Notes: generated by a model not told the origin, from the sequence alone. DNA of 64,000 nt from Nitrospira lenta (GCA_945865525.1 CAMBDY010000008.1:1-64000), one strand, 5' to 3'. Counted from the first letter of the stretch, positions 35,326 to 44,671 are shown. A program made the numbers and translations.

Positions 35326-36429
35326 TTATATCAGAGGGTCAAAACGCAAGCCATGGGCATCGGCCACCCCATGACAAGTAATTTTTCCACCTGACAGGTT
35401 CACCCCTTTGGCCAGCCCCGAGTCTGTTCGAACAGCCTGCTCCACCCCCTGCGAGGCCAGACGCAGAAGATAGGGGAGTGTCGCATTCGTCAAGGCAACC
35501 GTCGAGGTGCGGGGAACAATCCCCGGCATATTGGCCACACAATAATGCAGCACCCCCTCCACCAAATAGACCGGGTCCGAATGGGTCGTGGGTTTCGTCG
35601 TCTCAAAACAGCCTCCTTGATCGACCGCCACGTCCACCACTACGGATCCTGGTTTCATTCGCGACACCAGTCCACGCGTGACCAGCTTGGGCGCGCGCGC
35701 GCCAGGAACAAGCACTGCCCCGATAACGAGGTCTGCGGCGATCACTGACTTCTCGATGGCCGCCTGCGTGGAAGCGAGTGTGACGATCCGTCCTCGATAC
35801 AAATCATCCAGTGATCTGAGCCGTTCAAGGTCAAGGTTCACTACCGTCACCTGAGCCCCCATCCCGACGGCAATTCTCGTCGCTGCGCTCCCCACGACCC
35901 CAGCCCCCAGTATCACGACTTTCCCTGGCTCCACACCCGGCACACCGGCCAGCAGCAACCCGCGCCCTCCTTGCGTCTTCTCCAAATAACGCGCACCGAC
36001 CTGTACCGACATCCGTCCCGCGATTTCACTCATCGGCTTGAGCATCGGCAAGGTGCCGTCTTTCGCTTCGATTGTCTCATAGGCGATCGCGGTGATCTTG
36101 GCCTCCATGAGAGCCTTGGTGAGCTCTGGTAAGGACGCCAAATGCAGATAGGTGAACAGAGTCTGGCCAGAACGGAAGAGATGGCACTCGGAGAGTACTG
36201 GCTCCTTCACCTTTACGATGAGCGTCGCCTCCTGAAACACTTGCTCTTTTGATTGCGCCATGCTGGCGCCGGCGTTCCGATAGTCCTCATCTGAATACCC
36301 GCTACCAGCCCCGGCCGACGGTTCAACCCAAACCGTGTGGCCCGCTTGACGCAATGCCCGCACTCCATCTGGCGTGACACTGACACGGTATTCATGATCT
36401 TTGATCTCTTTCGGTACCCCGACGACCAT
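35326..36429 (-). CDS. ald: alanine dehydrogenase
   Basis: Interconverts alanine and pyruvate plus ammonia with NAD. 367 residues with the N-terminal signature [26 protein letters not shown] (catalytic Lys) and FTYLHLA (catalytic His). The nucleotide-binding loop is [17 protein letters not shown] near residue 170, and [20 protein letters not shown] is typical. Intact and of normal length. Confidence 0.95.
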   Translation of the reverse strand: MVVGVPKEIKDHEYRVSVTPDGVRALRQAGHTVWVEPSAGAGSGYSDEDYRNAGASMAQSKEQVFQEATLIVKVKEPVLSECHLFRSGQTLFTYLHLASLPELTKALMEAKITAIAYETIEAKDGTLPMLKPMSEIAGRMSVQVGARYLEKTQGGRGLLLAGVPGVEPGKVVILGAGVVGSAATRIAVGMGAQVTVVNLDLERLRSLDDLYRGRIVTLASTQAAIEKSVIAADLVIGAVLVPGARAPKLVTRGLVSRMKPGSVVVDVAVDQGGCFETTKPTTHSDPVYLVEGVLHYCVANMPGIVPRTSTVALTNATLPYLLRLASQGVEQAVRTDSGLAKGVNLSGGKITCHGVADAHGLRFDPLI

Positions 36430-36598
36430 GGCCCTTCCTCCTTATCCAATCAATCGAACAGTTCACCCCTATTATATACAACAGAGATGAAAATGCACGA
36501 CAGGACCAGCGGTCATGGCCCCTTCAAGTAGACAGTGCGCGCAGGCCTAGTGTAAGATTCGCACGCTCTTCAGTTCACGATCGACAGAGGGAGGCTCT

Positions 36599-36982
36599 AT
36601 GGGTTCCGTGTCTGGATCCTGCAATGCCTGCGGTGCCACCGGCGCCGCACTCATGAAGCTATCGCTTGGAAAGGACTTTTTCGGCCGAGCCTACGACCGG
36701 CTGTCCCCCTCGACCGATCAAAGCCCCAAATGGTACTGCGAAGGCTGCTCAATGCAAAAAAATCTCCAGCGGGATTTTCGCGATATCCTAGAGGAGTTCG
36801 ATAAACTCTCGGCTGACCAAGGCTCCACCCTATCCAACCACGAAGAATTTCAACGGGCCGCCTTACGGCTGCGGGAGATCGTCGCCATTCTCGCAGGAGC
36901 GGCGAACGAGTCTTCATTCCTGACTGTAACTGACGTCACACAACTCATCGGCCGTATGCAGACGACAACCGTACGGACCTAA
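36599..36982 (+). CDS. hypothetical protein with two CxxC pairs
   Basis: 127 residues. Cys pairs CNAC near residue 8 and CEGC near residue 47 look like a zinc ribbon. The rest is helical (DFRDILEEFDKLSAD...). It begins a run of four small genes, three of them Cys-rich, ending with a ferredoxin. Role unknown. Confidence 0.7.
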   Translation: MGSVSGSCNACGATGAALMKLSLGKDFFGRAYDRLSPSTDQSPKWYCEGCSMQKNLQRDFRDILEEFDKLSADQGSTLSNHEEFQRAALRLREIVAILAGAANESSFLTVTDVTQLIGRMQTTTVRT

Positions 36983-36996
36983 CGAAGGAATTGCTC

Positions 36997-37347
36997 GTGG
37001 CTAGCTTCACTCGTCATATTTTTGTTTGTACCAACCAGCGGAGTCCAGACGATCCACGCGGGAGCTGTTCGAAGCTCGGATCTGAAGCGCTCCACAGCTG
37101 CTTTAAGCAAGAAGCGAAGCGGCTGGACTTGAAAAGCGTCGTCCGCGCCAATAAAGCCGGCTGTCTCGACCATTGCGCCGAAGGGCCAAGCGTCGTGATC
37201 TATCCGGAAGGCGTGTGGTACCAGGTCAAAACCGAAGCCGACGTGACGGAAATCATGGAGCGCCATGTCGTCAAAGGCGAAGTTGTCACCCGTCTTGTCA
37301 TGCCGGGCCACCCAGCCCCCGCAACCGTCCCTCCGCTTACATCGTAG
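36997..37347 (+). CDS. thioredoxin-like [2Fe-2S] ferredoxin
   Basis: The start is taken at the GTG at 36997, with GAAGGA about 8 nt upstream. It opens with TRHIFVCTNQR, the typical first strand of the thioredoxin-like 2Fe-2S family. Four cysteines are available in VCTNQ, GSCSKLG, and KAGCLDHC followed by AEGPSVVIYPEGVWY. It carries electrons. The partner is unknown, but neighbouring Cys-rich genes suggest a small redox unit. Confidence 0.88.
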   Translation: MASFTRHIFVCTNQRSPDDPRGSCSKLGSEALHSCFKQEAKRLDLKSVVRANKAGCLDHCAEGPSVVIYPEGVWYQVKTEADVTEIMERHVVKGEVVTRLVMPGHPAPATVPPLTS

Positions 37348-37368
37348 CAGCGCACCACAAGGACTCTT

Positions 37369-37782
37369 ATGGCCGTCGAAGAAAAATGGAAAGCCAACCT
37401 GGCAAAGGTGGCCTTCATGAAACAGTTTCCCGGATTACTTGGAGGGTGGACAGCCTTGGTGGGGAAGACTATCACCGAGGTCATCCCCCTCAAAGGGAAA
37501 CAGGGAGCTGCCGTCCTGGTGTGTGCCGATGGCACCTTTATCATCCTGCCCCCCATGGCGACAGAGCCCTACGAGCTCGGCGAAGCCCTGACGGTAGCGC
37601 GGTCGCTCCTCGAACCAGCGCACCCTCAGGCCTACGTGGACTATGATCAGCTGGCCAAGAAAGACAAGGACGCCCTCATGGCCGCCAGAGCCGACAAGAT
37701 TCTTGGAGCGATTCAAAACAATCTGGAGCAGATCCCTGAACTGAAAAATCGCTTAAAAGAACTCATGAAGGAGTGGACGTGA
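37369..37782 (+). CDS. conserved hypothetical protein
   Basis: 137 residues without signal or membrane segment. It has a beta-rich middle (TITEVIPLKGKQGAAVLVCADGTFIILPP) and a helical C-terminus (KDKDALMAARADKILGAIQNNLEQIPELKNRLKELM). I do not recognise the family. It sits between two ferredoxin-type genes and overlaps the next start by 4 nt. Confidence 0.7.
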   Translation: MAVEEKWKANLAKVAFMKQFPGLLGGWTALVGKTITEVIPLKGKQGAAVLVCADGTFIILPPMATEPYELGEALTVARSLLEPAHPQAYVDYDQLAKKDKDALMAARADKILGAIQNNLEQIPELKNRLKELMKEWT

Positions 37783-38078
37783 GCGACAGTCTCCCCAATA
37801 GAAACATGTTCGACATCTTTTCCCAAGGTCTCTTCGAAGGAGTCAAACCTATGATGATCATTCGCGACCACCTCGTCCGCCATCCGGACCGTTGTACCCA
37901 CAAAGGCATTTGTATGCCCATCTGCCCGACCGGCGCCTGGCTCTCAACTCCTCCCTATAAATTTGATGCATCCCGCTGCTTGGAAAGCTGCCGCCTCTGC
38001 CTAGATGCCTGCCCCTCGCAGGCAATCTATGGAGTGTTCAAAAAAGGCGAGAAGATGCTGGAACCACAGAAAAAGTAA
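37779..38078 (+). CDS. 4Fe-4S ferredoxin-like protein
   Basis: The GTG at 37779 has AAGGAG five bases upstream. Two cysteine clusters follow: RCTHKGICMPICPTGAW near residue 40 and RCLESCRLCLDACPSQAI near residue 68. The first has only three clear Cys instead of four, so the protein may hold one full and one partial cluster. It resembles the ferredoxin-like FixX family (HPDRCTHKGIC...). It ends the redox gene run. Confidence 0.8.
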   Translation: MSDSLPNRNMFDIFSQGLFEGVKPMMIIRDHLVRHPDRCTHKGICMPICPTGAWLSTPPYKFDASRCLESCRLCLDACPSQAIYGVFKKGEKMLEPQKK

Positions 38079-38210
38079 CGGGGCTACCCTGGCAGGTCTC
38101 CTGTGCGGGCGCAGCGTGCGGGGAGTCCGCTAGGCCACCTCTATACGAGACGGAAGAAAAATAAAACTTCCTCCCCCGCTACAGTAAGCTGAAAACTGCC
38201 GCAACGTCTG

Positions 38211-39257
38211 CTAGACAATCTGCTTCCGCAAATGCCCCCAGTAGGCCGTCCCCACATAGCCGCAGGCGCCGGTGAAAGTCGTGAGGACCATGATCTGATA
38301 GACCTTGCTGCGGGGAATCTTCACGTGTACAGCGGGATTCAAGAGATCGGGCGAGTGCATGACCAGCTTGAGTGATTCGCCAGCGGAGAGAATCGGCCAC
38401 ATGCAGGATAGTCGCAACCGCAGCTCACCACGTGGGAGTGACATCGTATAGAGCCAGCCTTGGTCGAGATGTTCCACCGCCCTCCGGACTAGTTTGCGGA
38501 GGACCGGCTGAAACCTGGCGTGGTTCCGCTGGTCGAGTAGATCCTGTGGTGTCAACCCTGCTTCGGCCAGCATAGGCACCGGCACATAGCAGCGGCCATT
38601 CTGAAGATCATGTGCGATGTCTTTTACAATGTTCGTGAGTTGGAGTCCCTTCCCAAATCTGACAGCGGCCTCCGACATCTCTCGCACCTTCCAATGGCCT
38701 AAGGCCTTCCGGTGCGCACACATCAAATCGGTCCAAAATTCTCCCACACAACCGGCCACAAAATAGGTATAGGAGTCCAGATCCTCCATCGTCTTCAGCC
38801 CCGTAAGCTCAGCAGCCGTCGTACCAGAGAACACCGCAAGGTCCATCTCCATGCCCTGCGTGAGGGTCGTCATGAGCCGCTGGATGCGACTACGATCATC
38901 CGGCGAAAAATCCTGCAAGAGCCTGAAGCAGTCCTCCAGCCGTTCAAGCAGGACTCGCTCGGAAGGATTCTGTTGAACTGGCCCCACCGCCGTCTGAATC
39001 GCCTGCACCTGCGCCCAGGCGATCCGATCGCTCACAAACTGCGCTTTGAGCTGGGCAAGCAAATCCAGCCGCCGCGGGCGGTCGATCAATTCGGTATCCG
39101 CAATCGTATCCGCCGCTCTGGCAAACAGATAGCCAAGACTGACTTGATCGCGCACATTCGCCGGAACGACGGCCAGCGTCGTATAAAAAAGACGGGACAC
39201 TTGCTTCAGGAGCGTGCGAAGCAGTTCCCGCTTGAAGATTGCGCTGTGCGTCGCCAT
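38211..39257 (-). CDS. squalene synthase (farnesyl-PP farnesyltransferase type)
   Basis: Joins two farnesyl diphosphates to squalene for hopanoid or sterol synthesis. The Asp-rich motifs are YLFARAADTIADTE near residue 45 and NIVKDIAHDLQNGRCYVP near residue 205. A YTYFVAGCVGEFWTDL segment and a final hydrophobic region agree with the eukaryote-like squalene synthases. 348 residues. It lies 2 nt from the cupredoxin gene and is probably co-transcribed with it. Confidence 0.88.
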   Translation of the reverse strand: MATHSAIFKRELLRTLLKQVSRLFYTTLAVVPANVRDQVSLGYLFARAADTIADTELIDRPRRLDLLAQLKAQFVSDRIAWAQVQAIQTAVGPVQQNPSERVLLERLEDCFRLLQDFSPDDRSRIQRLMTTLTQGMEMDLAVFSGTTAAELTGLKTMEDLDSYTYFVAGCVGEFWTDLMCAHRKALGHWKVREMSEAAVRFGKGLQLTNIVKDIAHDLQNGRCYVPVPMLAEAGLTPQDLLDQRNHARFQPVLRKLVRRAVEHLDQGWLYTMSLPRGELRLRLSCMWPILSAGESLKLVMHSPDLLNPAVHVKIPRSKVYQIMVLTTFTGACGYVGTAYWGHLRKQIV

Positions 39258-39259
39258 AC

Positions 39260-39700
39260 CTATCGTACTTCCACTGTCCCGTTCATCCCCTTATCTCGAT
39301 GGCTCGGCATGGGCCAAAGCCGTTTGTCGCAGTAGAGAGGAAAGGTGCCGGGCTGAATCGGCGTAAAGGTAAGGGTGACCGTCGTGCTGGCGCTCACCTC
39401 CTGTTCTACGTACAGGCTTCCGGCTGGGTCCTTGATGATAAAATTGTGCGGGACAATCGTCGCCACACTGGTCAACGTTAGTTCAACGGGCTTCCCTGCT
39501 TCGACAACCAGATGGCTTGGGCTATAGGAATAACTGTCCAGCAGAACCGTGGCTCGCTGCACCCCGTCTGCCGACACTGGAATCACCAGCGGTAAGCCGC
39601 GCTGAGAGGGTTCCGCTGCAAAGAGGGCCGACGAGCCACCCGCTGCCAGCCACCCACTAATCGCTAATATATGCGGCCACCATCGCAACGCCTTCTGCAT
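39260..39700 (-). CDS. exported cupredoxin-like copper protein
   Basis: 146 residues. The N-terminal signal peptide ends near ALFAAE. The cupredoxin fold is shown by LVVEAGKPVELTLTSVATIVPHNFII (His ligand) and a C-terminal YCDKRLWPMPSHRDKGMNGTVEV block with Cys, His and Met ligands. All four type-1 copper ligands are plausible. It is a periplasmic electron carrier or copper sink. Confidence 0.82.
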   Translation of the reverse strand: MQKALRWWPHILAISGWLAAGGSSALFAAEPSQRGLPLVIPVSADGVQRATVLLDSYSYSPSHLVVEAGKPVELTLTSVATIVPHNFIIKDPAGSLYVEQEVSASTTVTLTFTPIQPGTFPLYCDKRLWPMPSHRDKGMNGTVEVR

Positions 39701-39917
39701 GGGCCTCTTCTAACAGGATAGGCTTGATGGGTCAACTTACTCGCAGTATCAGGCACTTCTGGCACCTTGACCTTGGTCGCTTCGAGGTTATGTACACTAC
39801 CATCGCCGTGCAGTCGCTCGACGGAGATGCATTTCAGGGAATTGATTAGTATAATCTGCTGTATTGATGACTCGCCCAAATGGCAAGGCGGGCCGATAGT
39901 CTTGAAGGAGGACCGCG

Positions 39918-40805
39918 ATGAAATGGATGAAGGGTACGTTCCTACTGCTGGCCGCCAACATTCTGATCATGGTGACGCTCTCGCTCACCGTGCCGCTGTT
40001 AATCAATATCGTGCTGCCGATGTTCGGGGTCGATCTCCGGGGATCAGTCGATCTGAGTTCGTTGGTCTGGGCTCTCGTGCTTGGCTTTGGCGGCGCCTTT
40101 ATCAGTTTGGCCTTTTCCAAACAAATGGCGCGGGCCATGTTGGATTGTCGCCAGATCACCCAGCCCCAATCGCATGCCGAACAGGTCGTGTACGGCTCCA
40201 TTCAAGAGATCGCCCAACGGCTTCACATAACGATGCCTGAGGTCTGGGTTTATGAATCAGCCGATCCCAACGCCTTCGCGACTGGCCCCAGTAAAAATAA
40301 CTCCATGGTGGCCATCTCAACCGGTTTATTGACACATCTGCAAGAGCAGGAAGTACGGGCCGTCCTCGCTCACGAAATGGGCCATGTCTACAATGGAGAT
40401 ATGTTCGCGACGACCGTGTTGGCAGGACTTATGAATACCTTCGTGTACTACATCTCAATGTGGGTACGCCGGTTCTTTGCGGAGCGCGATCAAGCGATGC
40501 TCGGCTTCGGCCTCTCACTCGTACTGCAGATCATCGTCAGTGTTCTGGCCTCGGTCCTGATCAGCTGGTTTTCGCGTCAGCGTGAATATGGCGCAGACGC
40601 CTTTGCCGCCAAGGTCTACGGGAAAGACTCTATGATCGCGGCCCTTCGCGCAATTGATCGCTGGGTCACCCAGTCGCAAATCGAGTACTCATCACAGGAT
40701 GCCCTCGCGACTATGAAGATCTCCGGCAATGCGTCGGGGTTCATGCATCTCTTCGCTACGCATCCGCCGATCGAAGCGCGCATCAACGCGTTAGAGCGGC
40801 TCTAA
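39918..40805 (+). CDS. htpX: HtpX membrane metalloprotease
   Basis: Degrades misfolded membrane proteins. 295 residues with GGAGG upstream. Two N-terminal spans (GTFLLLAANILIMVTLSL and a second near LVWALVLGFGGAF), the zinc site LAHEMGHVYNGD near residue 155, two further spans, then SRQREYGADAFAAKVYG with the third-ligand Glu. Complete. Confidence 0.95.
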   Translation: MKWMKGTFLLLAANILIMVTLSLTVPLLINIVLPMFGVDLRGSVDLSSLVWALVLGFGGAFISLAFSKQMARAMLDCRQITQPQSHAEQVVYGSIQEIAQRLHITMPEVWVYESADPNAFATGPSKNNSMVAISTGLLTHLQEQEVRAVLAHEMGHVYNGDMFATTVLAGLMNTFVYYISMWVRRFFAERDQAMLGFGLSLVLQIIVSVLASVLISWFSRQREYGADAFAAKVYGKDSMIAALRAIDRWVTQSQIEYSSQDALATMKISGNASGFMHLFATHPPIEARINALERL

Positions 40806-40818
40806 CCGACCGCGGGCC

Positions 40819-41103
40819 TCACGTCTTTCGGTAGAACGAAATGTTCGCTCGATATTCCTGAATCGCGGCAGCCAGAGCCTGGCTGCCGCGAGGGATATTC
40901 GCCTCCAAGGCTTCTTCAATCGCCGAGTCGTCGATCTCCACGTCATAGCGATCCTGCACGTTCGTCCTGACGGGGCCCTGCGTGATCTCCCGCGGCATAA
41001 AAATCTCTTTCCACACTTCCTTCTCGACCAAACAGACATCTCTGAACCGCTCATAGAGTAACGCCAGCTTTTCTTGATCCGTCACCTTAATATGCTCTCC
41101 CAT
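40819..41103 (-). CDS. hypothetical small cytosolic protein
   Basis: 94 residues, acidic and helical (LALLYERFRDVCLVEKEVWKEIF...). No domain is recognised. Convergent with htpX and downstream of the next exported protein gene. Confidence 0.65.
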   Translation of the reverse strand: MGEHIKVTDQEKLALLYERFRDVCLVEKEVWKEIFMPREITQGPVRTNVQDRYDVEIDDSAIEEALEANIPRGSQALAAAIQEYRANISFYRKT

Positions 41104-41123
41104 CCTGCTCCTTTTCTCTGCTG

Positions 41124-41768
41124 TTACTGAGGCGACTTATGCAGGCTCCCGCTAGTCTGAGCTGCCTCAACGATAGTAAATCGCATGGTGCCAACCTGAT
41201 TACCGGCATGAAAGGACTGTTGCCCAAGCGGCGTGATGAACAGTTTCACGAGATAGGTTCCCACCGCCCAGGCCTCTCCGGACCCCTTAAGTTCCAAAAA
41301 TCCATACCGTTCATGCCCTGGGACTTCCAAGGTGTCTCTGCCTAACGGCACGGACGAACGCAGGCCCTGTACTCCCTCCTGAAACCATTGCGCGCTGAAC
41401 TGGGTCGGATCTTCCAGAGGGGCTGATTCAAACACAATATAGATCGCGGGAATATCAGCTGGGAAGACCGCCCCCGGTTCGATTGGCTTCAACCGAGGAT
41501 CTTGCGTGTACCAGCCTTTCCGTCCGAACGTATCCCACTCAACATCATAGCCCTTGGCCATTTTAATCCACGTGAATAGGGATTGCGGAATGCCCTTCTT
41601 CTGTTCGTCGAACGAGGGACTTTGCGTAGGGTCAACCTCAGTCGTCGCATCTTCCTTCGTGGTAAAGGGATCGCGCGCCTCAGCTTTCTGCCAAAGACAG
41701 AGCGCAAAGCTCCAGCCTGCAAGCATGCTCACCAAGACCTGCATTCTGACTCTTCCCGTCTCTCTCAT
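41124..41768 (-). CDS. exported hypothetical protein
   Basis: Start taken at the ATG ending at 41768 (MRETGRVRMQVLVSML). A signal peptide ends near AEARD. The mature domain is beta-rich (AVFPADIPAIYIVFESAPLEDPTQFSAQWF...), with a VGTYLVKLFI...GTMRFTIVE end. Such patterns occur in periplasmic immunoglobulin-like domains. No function is assigned. Confidence 0.65.
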   Translation of the reverse strand: MRETGRVRMQVLVSMLAGWSFALCLWQKAEARDPFTTKEDATTEVDPTQSPSFDEQKKGIPQSLFTWIKMAKGYDVEWDTFGRKGWYTQDPRLKPIEPGAVFPADIPAIYIVFESAPLEDPTQFSAQWFQEGVQGLRSSVPLGRDTLEVPGHERYGFLELKGSGEAWAVGTYLVKLFITPLGQQSFHAGNQVGTMRFTIVEAAQTSGSLHKSPQ

Positions 41769-42142
41769 AGGCGCCACCCTCAGCCCTCTGTCCCCATCTG
41801 GCATGGTATCCAGAGCGCAGCAAGGGGTCAACAACCAAACCTCAACTCATCGGGACGAACGCCCCACTGGTTTCCGTCAAGCTAGGACAATGGCTCCCAA
41901 CCACGCAGCCCTCATCGCACTGAGCACCATCGGATAAGCCTTCTCGGTATCTTCCATGAAACACACCACGCCGAGCGAATCGCGCACCGACAACTTCTCA
42001 GCGAATTGCCCCTCACAAAACCCCTAGCGCTGCGAGTTGACCTAGCGACAAACTGGCGCGTATGGTGCTGCATTGACTGGGTCCTAGCGACGCGCTATTC
42101 TGAGTCGTGCCCTATCTCAATATCTACAACTCCTGAAGCCCC
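41769..42142. other. 374-nt intergenic region with one promoter
   Basis: Holds the plus-strand promoter noted next. No ORF with a start, ribosome binding site and plausible composition was found. No tRNA or clear terminator was seen. Confidence 0.55.
42073..42101 (+). promoter_or_regulatory. sigma70 promoter of the YqeY-like gene
   Basis: TTGACT (42073-42078) and TATTCT (42096-42101) are 17 bp apart, about 40 nt upstream of the ATG at 42143. Confidence 0.7.
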
Positions 42143-42589
42143 ATGTCACTACACGACCGTCTAACCGAAGATCTCAAACTCGCCATGAAGGCCCGCGACC
42201 AACTGCGGATGGACGTCATTCGCATGGTCAAGGCCGCCGTCATGAACAAGGAACTGGAGCTCAAGAAGGATCTCGACGATGCAGAAATGAGCCGTGTCAT
42301 GACGACGATGATCAAGCAACGGCGTGAATCTGTCGAGCAATTTGAAAAAGGCAACCGCGCAAAACTCGCTGCCAAAGAACGACAGGAAATTGTCATTCTT
42401 GAATCCTATCTCCCGCAAGCTATATCCCTCGAGCAGCTCGCCACCATCGTGGATGCCGCTATTGCGGAAACCGGCGCGCGCACGCTGAAAGAAATGGGCG
42501 CGGTCATGAAGGCAGTGATGATCCGCGTCGCTGGACAAACTGTCGACGGCAAACAAATCAGCGAACTCGTCCGCTCCAAGCTCCAGTAG
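42143..42589 (+). CDS. GatB/YqeY domain protein
   Basis: 148 residues. It opens LHDRLTEDLKLAMKARDQLRMDVIRMVKAAV, the classic YqeY start, with VMTTMIKQRRESVEQFEKGNR and a C-terminal TVDGKQISELVRSKL. The family resembles the tail domain of the GatB amidotransferase subunit and probably binds tRNA. Complete. Confidence 0.93.
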   Translation: MSLHDRLTEDLKLAMKARDQLRMDVIRMVKAAVMNKELELKKDLDDAEMSRVMTTMIKQRRESVEQFEKGNRAKLAAKERQEIVILESYLPQAISLEQLATIVDAAIAETGARTLKEMGAVMKAVMIRVAGQTVDGKQISELVRSKLQ

Positions 42590-42656
42590 CCCCACCATAA
42601 GGGTACATGTCCCCACCATAGGCGATTTTGCGTTTGATGTAAACGAGAGGTGAACT

Positions 42657-43277
42657 ATGCGCTTATCGCTTCGATTTATGTTGCCGTTGGCCTTGGTCCT
42701 CGCCGGCCTGGCCTATGCGGTCATTCCTCTCGTCGACACCCTGACGCTGAAATGGTTCGTGCGGTACTTGGAGATTCGCTCGCAGCTCATCGTCGGCACT
42801 ATGGAAGAGCCGCTTACGGATCTGATCACCTCCGGCTCTAAGGCGAAACTGCAGGCCTACTTTCAACGGATCATTAAAGATGAACGGCTCTTCGCGATCG
42901 GGTTTTGCAACCTGGACAATCAGCTGGCGTATAAAACGCAAACCTATCCCGATTCAATCCCCTGTGAGGGCACCACCGCCGTCCAGACGGCCTTTGTTCG
43001 ACTTGTGCAGGGGGCGGTGCATGTCTCGTCGGTTGGCATTGAGGCGCTGATGCATGGCATGCTGGGATTTCTGCTCTTTGCCGGCGCGCTGCATGTGAAG
43101 CTCCAGGTTGATCGGGCACGCGGCCTACTGCGGGTGCTGTTAGGAAAAGAGATCGTGCTCCACCCAACCGCCGATGGCGCGGGGCGGTACCTGACGGCGG
43201 AAGTGTCGGGGGACTATGCGGGATTACTGCGGCTGACTATGGGCAAAAATAAGTTTGGTGGAGGGCAGGGGAATTGA
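42657..43277 (+). pseudogene. mosaic relic: trehalose-P synthase N-term, antiporter piece, recombinase C-term
   Basis: One open frame contains three unrelated fragments. Residues 1-103 (LKWFVRYLEIRSQLIV..., IIKDERLFAIGFC) match the membrane sensor region fused in front of trehalose-6-phosphate synthase in Nitrospira-type bacteria. Residues about 120-146 (LMHGMLGFLLFAGALHV) match a NhaP-type antiporter span. Residues about 150-206 (LLRVLLGKEIVLHP...YLTAEVSGDYAGLL) match the C-terminus of a large serine recombinase. Its last codons lie inside the complement of the tRNA-Ala 3' end. It is most likely debris from earlier integrations and non-functional. Confidence 0.6.
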
Positions 43278-43331
43278 ACCCCCGACCCCTACGTTGCGAA
43301 CGTAGTGCTCTCCCAACTGAGCTAGCCCCCC
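43256..43331 (-). tRNA. tRNA-Ala (anticodon CGC), integration target
   Basis: Acceptor GGGGGGC pairs with GCCCTCC, anticodon stem CTACG/CGTAG encloses TTCGCAA, the T-loop is TTCAATT, and CCA is encoded at 43256-43258. Its 5' end lies in the left copy of the 17-bp direct repeat, so its native upstream region now sits beyond 49461. Confidence 0.93.
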
Positions 43332-43336
43332 ACACT
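43320..43336. repeat. attL-like direct repeat
   Basis: The 17-bp sequence from 43320 is identical to 49445-49461 and overlaps the 5' end of tRNA-Ala. With the mirrored copy it marks the limits of the integrated element. Confidence 0.85.
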
Positions 43337-43432
43337 TAAATATATTTTTCTTTTAAATTCAATAACTTACGAATATTTTAAATAGCGTACTTTTTATATA
43401 CCGTTCATATCGTTTCAAGTATACTATATCGC

Positions 43433-44617
43433 ATGGGGGCCTTCAAGGCGGACGTACTCAAACTGCGTGACGGTCGACTCCATCTCTTTCGCCAACCGAA
43501 ATCACAGAACTATTTCTGGCGCACCTTCATTGACGGAAAGTATCTCACACGGACCACCAAAACTTCAAACCTCGCCCTCGCCAAATCCCTCGCCGAAAAT
43601 GCCTACGATAAACTCCACTTCACGGCCGTCACCCCAGAGGGTACGCGTGGGCATGCCTGGTCAGTGTGTGAAGCGGGTCTGATCAAATCCTTACAGGTTG
43701 ATGAGACGCGTCCCTCTCGTTTAACCAGCCATCGCGTCAAACTCAAAATCCTGAGACTCTTCTTTGAAACGCGTATTGTCGAATCCATTCGCACCAAAGA
43801 CATTGAAGACTATATCGTATGGCGAAAAACCGTATTCAAACCGTCACGCGAAAACTACCACAAAGGCATGGTCGCCAATAAAACGCTCGCCGCCGACCTA
43901 CTCACGCTCCGACAAGTACTGAAATTCGCCAAACGGGAACAATTTATTGCTCTGGTCCCCGACTTTCCGACCATCTCCATCATCCCCCACGCTAAAGGCT
44001 GGTTCACCAACGACGAATGGACAAATCTCCGGAAGGTCGCCATGCGCTGGGTAACGGAGACCGACCGCCCTGCCGAGCAGCAGGCCCGCCAGTACGTCTA
44101 CGACTACATGCTTTTCCTCGTCCATACGGGAATGCGGGTCGATGAAGCCCTGTGCGTCCGCTTTGACGACGTTGCCCCTGACCCCGAGGACACCAAGCTC
44201 TGCTTCATTACCATTCGCGGCGGCAAACTCTCGTACCGCATGAAACCGACCGAGTGTATCGGCATGGTCGGCGCCGTCAACGCCATTCAACGACAACGGG
44301 ACGCCAGGCCTGACCACCTCCCCGCCGACCTCGTGTTTCCCAAGAACCCCCGTGCCCAGCTCCACGAGCTCTTGGTCCTGGCCGACCTACATAAGGACGA
44401 ACGGGGAGAACGCCGCACGGCCAAGAACTTTCGCCACACCTTTATCATGTTCCGACTCCTTCAAGGCGTGGATGTCTTTAAACTCGCCAAGAACTGCCGA
44501 ACCTCCGTGAAGATGATTGAAGCCCACTACGGCTCCTACATCAACGCCCGCCTGAGTAAAAAAGAACTTACCAAGTTTAAAGGAGACGACCCCATCGGCA
44601 AAGGAGGGCCCCCGTGA
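43433..44617 (+). CDS. tyrosine-type site-specific integrase
   Basis: 394 residues. An N-terminal arm- and core-binding part (DVLKLRDGRLHLFRQPKSQNYFWRTF) is followed by the catalytic part. HTGMRVDEAL holds the first Arg, KNFRHTF the second Arg-His (Lys replaces the usual box-II His), and MIEAHYGSY holds the nucleophile Tyr. It lies about 100 bp from the tRNA-Ala att site, reading away from it. A TATACT box 8 nt before the ATG suggests a short or absent leader. Confidence 0.92.
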   Translation: MGAFKADVLKLRDGRLHLFRQPKSQNYFWRTFIDGKYLTRTTKTSNLALAKSLAENAYDKLHFTAVTPEGTRGHAWSVCEAGLIKSLQVDETRPSRLTSHRVKLKILRLFFETRIVESIRTKDIEDYIVWRKTVFKPSRENYHKGMVANKTLAADLLTLRQVLKFAKREQFIALVPDFPTISIIPHAKGWFTNDEWTNLRKVAMRWVTETDRPAEQQARQYVYDYMLFLVHTGMRVDEALCVRFDDVAPDPEDTKLCFITIRGGKLSYRMKPTECIGMVGAVNAIQRQRDARPDHLPADLVFPKNPRAQLHELLVLADLHKDERGERRTAKNFRHTFIMFRLLQGVDVFKLAKNCRTSVKMIEAHYGSYINARLSKKELTKFKGDDPIGKGGPP

Positions 44618-44671
44618 AGACCGTTTCGAGCCTTCACTAGTACCTTCCCCTACGGTTCTATTTTCAAATAT

